Positions 8,706 through 15,236 of a DNA stretch of 27,371 bases are shown piece after piece. Under the pieces are notes generated by a model, which saw nothing but the letters and a program-made list of their open reading frames with translations, searched no databases and had not been told where the DNA came from. This DNA comes from CAYNNP01 sp964398215. Lineage in GTDB: Bacteria; Planctomycetota; Planctomycetia; Pirellulales; Pirellulaceae. Each line of letters starts with the position of its first letter. Position 1 is the stretch's first letter. A program made the translations under genes and the position numbers. The stretch is from NCBI GenBank assembly GCA_964398215.1, contig CAYNNP010000063.1, positions 1 to 27,371 of the forward strand. Reading direction: 5' to 3'.

Positions 8706-9974
8706 TCAATCTCGATCCGCAACCACGGCCATGAAACCGGCCGCAATTTGGATGCCAAGGATTCCCCATGCGAAATGCTGGATGAATTTGACAAACACGG
8801 CCTCAGGTTGGCCAAGGTAAAACTGCACCAATCCGTAGATCGGCAACAGTCCAATCACGGCCCCCGCGACAGCAAAACCTATCGCTCGTTTTCGTGTCGG
8901 CATTGAAAACGGAATCGTCACGACAACGCACATCGCTAGCCAGTAGAAAGCGACGACGATCATCCCAAAAATACCGTAGAAGCAAAATGCGTAGATACTG
9001 CCAACGATGGCAGAGATCAAACACGATGCGACCAAGTTTGATGTCCAAATTTGGTCGCGCCGCAGCAAGTGACGTCCCAGCGGATGAAAACGCAGAAAGG
9101 TGTTGAAGATCGCTGCGTTGGTCCAAGTCAAAATGGCGAACGTCAAATACGCCAACAAGATCACAGGCACAAAAGGCTCAAGCCACGCGACTTTCGCAGC
9201 GACTCGCTGCAAAACTTGCATCAAAATCCAAAGTCCAAAAATCAGCGCGAACTGATATTTATGAGACATTCGGCTGAGCCAAATGTGAAACCGATGCACC
9301 GCACGAAACACAAAACTGCGACTGTTGATCGCCGCGATCAAACCCTCGCGCGCCGAATCGTTGTCGGGATCCAGCCTCAGTGATTCGCGAAATGATTCCT
9401 GCGCCTTTTCGTGTTGGCCATTGCTCAATAGCGTCCAGCCAAGTGCGGAATGTGAATAGCTATCCTCTGGCGAATTTCTAAGCGTCTGTTCTGCGGACGC
9501 CACTGCGTCTTGGCTTCGTCCTAACCTTTCCAGCGCCAGCGATCGCAGGTTATTGCACGTTGTATCTTCAGGATTGATTTGCAAACCGGAGTCGGCGGCA
9601 TCCAAACAAGAGCTCCAGTCGCGCAAATTCAGATGCACATGTGCAAGTTGCCCGAAGAGGTCTTCGTCGTAGGGATCCAATTCAATGGCTTGCTCGATCG
9701 CGCTCAGTGCTTCCTTGCTCCGATTGCGCCGGAGCATCACGATGCTTAAGACAAAATGTGGATACGAATCATCCGGTGCCAGGGCGACTGCTCGTTGTGC
9801 TTCGTCCGTCGCATTTTGATAGCGGGATTGGTCTTCCAGCATGCACAGCGACAGCAAGGCGTGTGCCGTCGAATCGTCTGGTTCGCGTGCCAACAAATTG
9901 CGCAGCTCTCGCTCAGCCATTTCTGTCCGGCCTTGCGAGAGCAACATTTGGGCTCTGTAAAACTCGTCAGTCAT
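8706..9974 (-). CDS. TPR-repeat integral membrane protein
   Basis: 422 residues. The N-terminal half (1-210) is about six tetratricopeptide repeats, visible as A-x8-[PD]-x-[DN] periodicity such as ALAPDDSYPHFVLSIVML, IELDPYDEDLFGQLAHVHL and LRLDPDNDSAREGLI. From about 240 to 418 there are around six hydrophobic helices (e.g. 264-285, 311-333, 336-356, 362-385, 399-418). The TPR domain probably faces the cytoplasm and recruits a partner to the membrane; the AAA+ protein encoded 16 nt upstream, also with TPRs, is the obvious candidate. It is third in the operon running from 12440. No strong Shine-Dalgarno is seen in the 16-nt gap. Function unknown. Confidence 0.88.
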   Translation of the reverse strand: MTDEFYRAQMLLSQGRTEMAERELRNLLAREPDDSTAHALLSLCMLEDQSRYQNATDEAQRAVALAPDDSYPHFVLSIVMLRRNRSKEALSAIEQAIELDPYDEDLFGQLAHVHLNLRDWSSCLDAADSGLQINPEDTTCNNLRSLALERLGRSQDAVASAEQTLRNSPEDSYSHSALGWTLLSNGQHEKAQESFRESLRLDPDNDSAREGLIAAINSRSFVFRAVHRFHIWLSRMSHKYQFALIFGLWILMQVLQRVAAKVAWLEPFVPVILLAYLTFAILTWTNAAIFNTFLRFHPLGRHLLRRDQIWTSNLVASCLISAIVGSIYAFCFYGIFGMIVVAFYWLAMCVVVTIPFSMPTRKRAIGFAVAGAVIGLLPIYGLVQFYLGQPEAVFVKFIQHFAWGILGIQIAAGFMAVVADRD

Positions 9975-9990
9975 GATGCGTCAACTAGGA

Positions 9991-11352
9991 TCAACGTTTG
10001 ATGTTCAGGTAATCCAGGATCGCGTCGTACGCGCCGCCTTCGTTGGAATACAACGCGTGGTTCCTGGCAGTTGAAAACCACTCATTGGTGGTTGGGCGAT
10101 TCGTTTTCGCGGCTGCCAGCAAGTCTTTGGTTGTCAGTGGTTTCGGCAAACCAGTCTTCACCGCTTCGTGCAGTTTGGCTTCCACGGCAGTTTCAACAAC
10201 CGCGGTCAAGTCAGCACCGGAGAAGTCAACGGTTTTCGCTGCGATCTTTTTCACGTCAACACCATCGGTCGGTTTGCCTGTCAACGCGATCTTAATAATC
10301 TCGGCTCTCGCCTCTTCGTCTGGCGGTGGGACAAAAATGATCCGGTCAAATCGCCCGGGTCGCCGAAACGCACTGTCCAAATGCCAGGGAGCGTTCGTCG
10401 CTGCCAAGAACAACAAACCATCATTATCCGCTTCGATTCCATCAAGCTCAGAAAGAAACTGATTGATCAGATGCCGGCCACCACTGCGCCGCATATCACT
10501 ACGGCTCGCGCCCAAAGCATCGACTTCGTCAAAGAACACAACGCACGGCCGGTTCTTTCGCGCTCGCTGAAACAAACTCTGCAAATTCTTTTCGCTATTG
10601 CCCATCCACATGTCCAGAACGTCGCTGATTCCGATCGACATGAAACCCGCGTTGACTTCGCCGGCAGTTGCGCGGGCCAACAGCGTTTTGCCGCAACCCG
10701 GCGGACCATACATCAAAATCCCGCCACCAACTTTCTTGCCGTATGCTGCGTACATGTCAGCATGCTGCATGGGGTAAATGATTTTGACGCGGATGTCTTC
10801 TTTGACATTGGTCATCCCACCCACATCATCAAACTTCTTGGACGGCCGCTCCATTTGAACGCTGGAGTCTTCTTCATCGGACTCCGGCTCACCATCCCAT
10901 CCGACACGCATTGGTCGCGGCGGCGGTTCTTCCTCTGCATCGAAATCCAGCCCCAGCAGACTTGCGAACGCAGGGTCCGCAATCTCAGGATCCGAATCAA
11001 CAGCATCTTTGTACGCGCTGACAGCGCCGCGCAAATCGTCTTGAGCATGCAAGAATCTGGCATGCAGCAGCAATGCCTCCGGCGCAGGATTTTTTTCAGC
11101 AATCAGCGTTTCGACGATCGCGAATCCGTGCGAAATTTTTCCATCACGTCGATAGCTATCCGCCAAGCCCAGTTTCAACCGCAAATCGTTCGGGTTACTT
11201 TCAAGTGCCCGGCGATACACGTCGATTGCTTCGTCCGTCTTGCCAAGCGCCAATAGGGTTTCTGCCAACGTGCTTGCCAACTGGCCATTCTCTGGCGACA
11301 TGTTTACCGCACTGCGCAGCGCGTCGAGAGCAATTTGATTTGGGTCGTTCAT
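9991..11352 (-). CDS. TPR-fused AAA+ ATPase (Cdc48/katanin-like module)
   Basis: 453 residues. Residues 1-120 carry about three TPR-like repeats (TDEAIDVYRRALESNPNDLR). An acidic linker (about 138-166) leads to FDDVGGM, the classic start of a Cdc48/FtsH-type AAA module. Walker A is GPPGCGKT (216-223). The pore-loop-like DMWMGNSEKN (247-256) contains Trp249. Walker B is FFDEVDA (273-279). Sensor 1 Asn sits in AATNAPW (about 320), and the second region of homology FRRPGRFDR (329-337) carries the arginine fingers. It has one AAA module and no protease domain, so it is likely a hexameric unfoldase or remodelling ATPase rather than FtsH. Its ATG overlaps the upstream stop by 4 nt (ATGA), showing translational coupling. 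The substrate is unknown. Confidence 0.93.
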   Translation of the reverse strand: MNDPNQIALDALRSAVNMSPENGQLASTLAETLLALGKTDEAIDVYRRALESNPNDLRLKLGLADSYRRDGKISHGFAIVETLIAEKNPAPEALLLHARFLHAQDDLRGAVSAYKDAVDSDPEIADPAFASLLGLDFDAEEEPPPRPMRVGWDGEPESDEEDSSVQMERPSKKFDDVGGMTNVKEDIRVKIIYPMQHADMYAAYGKKVGGGILMYGPPGCGKTLLARATAGEVNAGFMSIGISDVLDMWMGNSEKNLQSLFQRARKNRPCVVFFDEVDALGASRSDMRRSGGRHLINQFLSELDGIEADNDGLLFLAATNAPWHLDSAFRRPGRFDRIIFVPPPDEEARAEIIKIALTGKPTDGVDVKKIAAKTVDFSGADLTAVVETAVEAKLHEAVKTGLPKPLTTKDLLAAAKTNRPTTNEWFSTARNHALYSNEGGAYDAILDYLNIKR

Positions 11353-12440
11353 TTCTTTATCACTTCGTAGATCGTGGCAGCAAACGGGGACTGCATTTGG
11401 AACACTTGCTTGATCGATCCATCATCAAGCTTTTTTTTGATCAGCATTTGGTTGTAGTTGTCAAAATTGTCGGGTGACCCAACTTCGGCCGCCGATGATA
11501 GGTCAATCCGCGTAACCGTGCCGAGCTCCAGTTTCATCGAATTTACAAGGCTAATGGGATTCGTAAGCCCATGCACAATCAAATGTGATTGCGAAGACGC
11601 ATCGCTTAGCTCGGCTGATTGAGCAGCGGCAAGCTTAAAAATCATCGGCTCTAACTGGGTCGACCATGTTTCGCGCATTCCCAAGGCAATCGGCTGTACT
11701 TTAGGATCTGAGATTGCCACACCGATGCCAAGACTCTTGTATCCACCGCGTTTGACAAGCCAAGTTGTGTAATCCAGAAAGTATCTTTCATAAGTTGCTT
11801 GAGCTTCGGTCAGCCGCAGTTCTACCAATTCTTGGTCGTCCAACACCTCGCGATGATACTCCAAAAGTTTCTTGAAGTTGAATTTCTCTTCTGTTATCAG
11901 GTGTGTCTCAAGAACCCAACCAGGAAGCTCCGGTGCTTCTCCGTCACCGCGTGAGACGAACAACTGGCCATCTTTGTTGATCGACATGACCAGAGCGATT
12001 GTCGACTTATCCAGATCGTTTTGGGAACCCTCAAAATCCTCTGGCCAAGCACCGAAAACAAATTCCTTCCCATCTTTGGTTAACCAAGGCATAACAAAGC
12101 GACGTTGTTCACCACCACCCGTGACGTCAATAAAACTCTGTGCCTGTTGGACTTCAGGAATCTGACTAGCAAACAAGGCATTTGCTTCCGTAATCCACGC
12201 TGGCGCTGCATCCGCCGCTACCGGCAGTATTTCATGGTACAACGGAGGCTCTTTTGCGAGCAGCGTGCCGATTGCAAACATGGTGCCTGCCCTTTCATCA
12301 TTTGCACGACGCTCCGCCTTCATGAGGATGTTGACCGAGATGATGGTCCCCAGTATCCCCAAAGCCGACAACACGATAATTGGCATCCAACCTGCGCCCC
12401 GAGATTCGAACCGATCGAAAGCCTTGGTTGCGTGATTCAA
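11349..12440 (-). CDS. Membrane-anchored protein of unknown function, first gene of the AAA/TPR operon
   Basis: 363 residues. A short cytoplasmic lead (about 18 residues) precedes one hydrophobic helix (WMPIIVLSALGILGTIISVN, about 18-38), then a charged region and a large soluble domain without a cleavable signal. The topology is therefore a type II anchor with the soluble domain outside. No catalytic motif was recognised; the domain contains GVAISDPKVQPIALGMRETW and a C-terminal Lys-rich beta segment. The stop codon overlaps the ATG of the AAA+ gene, so the two are coupled. It starts back-to-back with the interval that holds the promoter of the gene at 12853. Possibly a substrate or receptor for the ATPase system; this is inference from position only. 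Confidence 0.8.
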   Translation of the reverse strand: MNHATKAFDRFESRGAGWMPIIVLSALGILGTIISVNILMKAERRANDERAGTMFAIGTLLAKEPPLYHEILPVAADAAPAWITEANALFASQIPEVQQAQSFIDVTGGGEQRRFVMPWLTKDGKEFVFGAWPEDFEGSQNDLDKSTIALVMSINKDGQLFVSRGDGEAPELPGWVLETHLITEEKFNFKKLLEYHREVLDDQELVELRLTEAQATYERYFLDYTTWLVKRGGYKSLGIGVAISDPKVQPIALGMRETWSTQLEPMIFKLAAAQSAELSDASSQSHLIVHGLTNPISLVNSMKLELGTVTRIDLSSAAEVGSPDNFDNYNQMLIKKKLDDGSIKQVFQMQSPFAATIYEVIKK

Positions 12441-12647
12441 TGAAGTGCCCTTGGTGTTGCGACAGATGGATTCCTATCATCCCAATTGTATCAGCTGCAA
12501 GCACAGGTCGTCGATGATAGTCAACCTTGAAAAAAACAGGCAGCGGAAGTCACAGAGACCTCGTGTTCAACCGAACCAATTTTCGGTCATTGAGGCTGAA
12601 CCCATCAGGCTGGAAAGGCTGCGAGTTTTTTGCTTTGTTAGCAGCAA

Positions 12648-12719
12648 GGCGCTAGCCGCCGTTTTTGTGGCGCTCGATTTCTGCGCACATCAGCCGACGG
12701 CTAACGTCTTGTCGCTCAC
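12648..12719. repeat. Dispersed intergenic inverted repeat (GCTAGCCG/CGGCTAAC type)
   Basis: The left arm GGCGCTAGCCGCCG (12648-12661) pairs with the right arm, whose reverse complement is GACGTTAGCCGTCG, with 3 mismatches in 14. The right arm continues into a tail, CGTCTTGTCGCTCAC, found again at 24208-24222. The segment 12699-12719 matches 24202-24222 at 20 of 21 positions, so this is a repeated element in the genome. Confidence 0.75.
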
Positions 12720-12797
12720 AGAAAGACGATTCCCAAAAAATCACAGCCTAGGAGGCCGACACAATTTCGGTTCGGTAAACTTCGATGTCGGCCAAGT

Positions 12798-12826
12798 TCG
12801 ACAGCTCGGAACCAGCGTGATAAAAT
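12798..12826 (+). promoter_or_regulatory. Sigma-70-type promoter for the gene at 12853
   Basis: TCGACA (12798-12803; 5 of 6 matches to TTGACA), a 17-nt spacer, then TAAAAT (12821-12826; 5 of 6 to TATAAT). Transcription would start near 12833, about 20 nt before the ATG at 12853. This supports the short start over the longer frame from 12445. Confidence 0.6.
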
Positions 12827-12852
12827 ATCTGGCTACACAGGCAGCTCACTAC

Positions 12853-13272
12853 ATGTTGACACCTTTTGATGATCCTCAGCTCGTTCGATTTCTGCGCTCA
12901 ATGCCCTACGCAGCTAGGCGGAACCTTTGTACGCGCGCCATCGGCGAACGCGTTGCTAAGATAGGTGTCGTATCAATTGTTCCGTCTTGGGCTTTGTTTG
13001 GGTTTACGGGGCAATGGCTAGGTTCCTTCTTTGATGTGGGCTCAGTTGGATTTCTTTTGGGTTTAGTCGTTGGCAGCGCAATAGCCGGTGCCAGTTTTAC
13101 GATTTATCGAAACCGTCGACTGCGCGAACTACTTCTCTCAGAGTCTCGCGACGGACTAATTTCATACTGCCCTGTATGCGAGAAACGTCAGGCACCTGAC
13201 GCACAAATTTTGTGCGAGTGTGGTTGCATCGTCCGACCGTTTCAGTCGATCAGGTCGAATCTGAATTGCTGA
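12853..13272 (+). CDS. Small membrane protein with C-terminal cysteine (zinc-ribbon-like) cluster
   Basis: 139 residues from the ATG at 12853 (MLTPFDDPQLVRFLRSMPYA). Two hydrophobic stretches follow: about IGVVSIVPSWALFGF and VGFLLGLVVGSAIAGASF. A basic segment (RNRRLREL) precedes a C-terminal cluster, CPVCEKRQ...LCECGC, which looks like a four-cysteine zinc ribbon on the cytoplasmic side. The 12445 start is rejected because the intervening sequence contains a dispersed repeat and a promoter. The family is not recognised. It may be a local sensor or assembly factor, but there is no direct evidence. Confidence 0.65.
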   Translation: MLTPFDDPQLVRFLRSMPYAARRNLCTRAIGERVAKIGVVSIVPSWALFGFTGQWLGSFFDVGSVGFLLGLVVGSAIAGASFTIYRNRRLRELLLSESRDGLISYCPVCEKRQAPDAQILCECGCIVRPFQSIRSNLNC

Positions 13273-13285
13273 GGATTCCTTATCG

Positions 13286-13336
13286 GTCGGGCTACTTTGA
13301 AAGTAGCCATCTCTGTCCCCAGAGATGCAGCCCGAC
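13286..13336 (-). repeat. Palindromic element, copy A (minus orientation)
   Basis: Read on the minus strand from 13336: GTCGGGCTGC, then a 7-bp hairpin ATCTCTG/CAGAGAT with a 4-nt loop, then GGCTACTTTCAAAGTAGCC, itself a palindrome (13290-13308 on the plus strand), with GTCGGG/CCCGAC ends able to pair. The same architecture occurs on the plus strand at 13438-13479. It lies just after the stop of the gene ending at 13272, so it could also slow or stop transcription. Confidence 0.75.
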
Positions 13337-13437
13337 TTTGCGTCATCGAATTTCTAGGAATTCAGATCGTAAGTTCGATCACGCCATACGCGAGCATTAC
13401 CGTACGATCCAAATCAATATGACTGGATGTCTGTTCG

Positions 13438-13479
13438 GTCGGGCTGCGTCGCTCGGAGATCGACGGCCACTTTGAAAGT
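13438..13479 (+). repeat. Palindromic element, copy B (plus orientation)
   Basis: GTCGGGCTGC (13438-13447), then a hairpin CGTCG/CGACG (13447-13451 with 13461-13465) around the loop CTCGGAGAT, then GGCC and ACTTTGAAAGT (13469-13479). The outer parts match copy A, while the hairpin sequence differs but still pairs. The two copies face each other across about 100 bp. Copy B ends 4 nt before the coding end of the minus-strand gene at 13484. Confidence 0.72.
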
Positions 13480-13483
13480 CTTA

Positions 13484-13819
13484 CTACCTCCTCACCTTCG
13501 CACGCCGGTCACCGCTCACAAGGATACCCGGCGCAAACGCGGTCCCGATCAGCAAAGCGCCAATCGCCATGTGCAGACCCTGGCTTTGCAGTCCTGTTCC
13601 GATTGCTGAAATCGCAGGAAGTGTCACGGCCGAAGCGAAAGCGAATTTGTAGCGGCGCATTCGTGCTGTTGGATCAATCGCCAGTGAACGCGAAGCAACT
13701 CGGAAAGCAGCCCCACCAACGACAGCGCCCAGCAGCGCGCCCAAAAGCCCGATTGGGTTTTCATTCACCAGCAACGGCAACCCAGCAATGCCACCCAGAA
13801 GCGCGGCAGAGGCAATCAC
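13484..13819 (-). CDS. Small glycine/alanine-rich membrane protein
   Basis: 111 residues, mostly hydrophobic: helices about 1-16 (IASAALLGGIAGLPLLV), 21-42 (PIGLLGALLGAVVGGAAF), 60-75 (FAFASAVTLPAISAIG) and 80-97 (GLHMAIGALLIGTAFAPGIL), with a basic C-terminus (GDRRAKVRR). The start is a GTG at 13817-13819; no ATG fits, and a stop codon lies 11 codons further upstream. The protein could therefore be the remnant of a longer gene, or a genuine small membrane protein. No family recognised. Confidence 0.55.
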   Translation of the reverse strand: MIASAALLGGIAGLPLLVNENPIGLLGALLGAVVGGAAFRVASRSLAIDPTARMRRYKFAFASAVTLPAISAIGTGLQSQGLHMAIGALLIGTAFAPGILVSGDRRAKVRR

Positions 13820-13962
13820 GATCGCGGGCCCACGCTGGCTAGCACTTGGGAGCTAATACACAATAATAAACATGCCAATTGGCGCAGCTCTCCTGCCTTC
13901 ACCGAAGCCGCCCAGGTACTCGAACTGATCCAGCGAACTCGTTTTGTTGCCCAGGACTGTTG

Positions 13963-14427
13963 CTAATAGTCTTCACTCTCCGGTTGTTTTGCATCGCGCA
14001 GAGACATCCGATCAGCTTCTGGTCTGCGGCCGTACCAAGCGGAAAACAGATAGGCGAACAGCCCGTAGTACAGTGACGTTATCGCCCCCACAACTGCGGA
14101 TAACAATAGGCAAGCACCTGCGCGCAGCAATGCTTGATTGACAGGCTGTTCAATGGGCCAATAAAGGCTCTTGGTCCATGAATAGATAAATGCAAAAACG
14201 GTCGCCCAAGTCACTGTCACGAAATAGTGAATTGGAATCGCTTTGAACCAACTCGCACCAGTGCGTCTGTGGATCCAAATTGTTAACGCGGTGGGAGTCA
14301 AAACCACGAGCGGACAAAGGGGCTCGATCCAACTACTAGGACTGCCAACCAGTAGCCGACTCAAAGCAAAATGCCCCGCCACGACCAAGGTGATGATGAA
14401 CAGATCTCGAATGCTGAACGATCCCAT
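13963..14427 (-). CDS. Multi-pass membrane protein of unknown function
   Basis: 154 residues with about four transmembrane helices: FIITLVVAGHFALSRLLV, CPLVVLTPTALTIWI, YFVTVTWATVFAFIYSW and LLRAGACLLLSAVVGAITSL. A charged tail ends QPESEDY. The N-terminus MGSFSIRDLFIITLVVA matches the F-S-[IL]-R-x-L pattern that opens many small planctomycete membrane proteins. The ATG (14425-14427) follows AAGGGAGGCAC, a strong Shine-Dalgarno with short spacing. It is divergent from the secreted protein at 14588. Function unknown. Confidence 0.75.
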   Translation of the reverse strand: MGSFSIRDLFIITLVVAGHFALSRLLVGSPSSWIEPLCPLVVLTPTALTIWIHRRTGASWFKAIPIHYFVTVTWATVFAFIYSWTKSLYWPIEQPVNQALLRAGACLLLSAVVGAITSLYYGLFAYLFSAWYGRRPEADRMSLRDAKQPESEDY

Positions 14428-14587
14428 GTGCCTCCCTTGATTGAAAGCATTCTAGCATCAATGGCCCGCGCAATCCGCACATTTGGCTCTGATCTGATTT
14501 TCACTGGCGCAGTGGACGATGACACCATTGGCTTGAGTACGGATAGCAATAGCCCCTTTGTTTCGCAAGTTGCTTTAGGATGGAATC

Positions 14588-15085
14588 ATGATTCGCAGTT
14601 GTATTTGCTTGCTTTTAGTAATTGGTACTTCGATCACAACGCTTGCTCATGAACCCAATCGCAAGTGCCAACCGGTCCGCCAGCGAGTCGACTTGATCCC
14701 GCCGATTGGAAACGATCATCCACCAGAATATCGCCGACAGTACAACCGTCCACGCGATTTCGTCGGGCGGATTGCCTACATCATTGCCCCCAGCAGCCAA
14801 GAAGCGATGGCGTGGCATCGGGCAAAGCATCGTTGTTACTACGAGAATAACGTTGGCTACCGCGAGCAACAGTACTTTTACGCCAAGCCTTGGGAAGCAC
14901 TGCGCGTCGGACCACGACTCAGCAAGAAAGATCAAGCAAAAGCTGCTGAGGCCAAAGCGAAAGCAGAAATGAAAGCTGAAATGAAAAAAGAAACTCCAGA
15001 GTTGAATTCAGCTACGAATGAAAAAGCCAAAGACCCCACACCTGAAATCCTGGATGCGATGGATTTGGAGCCAATCAAAAAGTAG
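14588..15085 (+). CDS. Small secreted protein of unknown function
   Basis: 165 residues. It opens with a signal peptide (MIRSCICLLLVIGTSITTLA, then H-E-P), so it is exported. The mature part has a basic, aromatic core (RDFVGRIAYIIAPSSQEAMAW; CYYENNVGYREQQYFYAKPW). This is followed by a Lys/Ala/Glu-rich helical segment (DQAKAAEAKAKAEMKAEMKK) and a Pro/Glu-rich tail. The ATG is preceded by AGGA about 7 nt upstream (tttaggatggaatc). No known domain recognised. The Lys/Glu helix could be a coiled coil or a surface-binding segment. Confidence 0.75.
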   Translation: MIRSCICLLLVIGTSITTLAHEPNRKCQPVRQRVDLIPPIGNDHPPEYRRQYNRPRDFVGRIAYIIAPSSQEAMAWHRAKHRCYYENNVGYREQQYFYAKPWEALRVGPRLSKKDQAKAAEAKAKAEMKAEMKKETPELNSATNEKAKDPTPEILDAMDLEPIKK

Positions 15086-15132
15086 CCTGAGCAAACTGTA
15101 AACGCACCGGATTCAAACGCACATGGGCGCTG

Positions 15133-15165
15133 AGCGCGGTCCGCTTTCCGGGCAACCGCGGCGCT
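15133..15165 (+). terminator. Possible GC-rich terminator hairpin
   Basis: AGCGCGG (15133-15139) can pair, with a small bulge, with CCGCGGCGCT (15156-15165), 47 nt after the stop of the secreted-protein gene. The following sequence is only mildly T-rich (CCCTTTCGCGTT). A second small hairpin, TGCTCTT/AAGAGCA (15184-15202), lies between it and the tryptophanase start. Confidence 0.35.
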
Positions 15166-15236
15166 TGGCCCTTTCGCGTTCTGTGCTCTTGATCAAAGAG
15201 CATGCAAATGGGCCACCTATCTAAGTGAGCCCAACG

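Larger units (their letters stand above)
12441..12852. other. Gene-free interval with palindromic repeat and promoter
   Basis: An open frame runs through here from 12445, but its residues look random and it crosses a palindromic repeat, so it is treated as non-coding. The interval separates the minus-strand AAA operon from the plus-strand gene at 12853. It holds the repeat at 12648-12719 and the promoter at 12798-12826, annotated separately. Confidence 0.6.

Noticed and set aside
10168..11256. Long plus-strand open frame (362 codons)
   Set aside because: It is antisense to the AAA+ ATPase gene, whose motifs are unmistakable; the plus-strand translation has no domain and is rich in Arg/Gln/His typical of a shadow frame.
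12445..12852. N-terminal extension of the small membrane protein
   Set aside because: Contains a dispersed palindromic repeat and a good promoter; residues look random.
15086..15236. Possible tnaC-type leader peptide before tryptophanase
   Set aside because: No short frame with a Trp codon in a TnaC-like context and no rut/pause arrangement was found.
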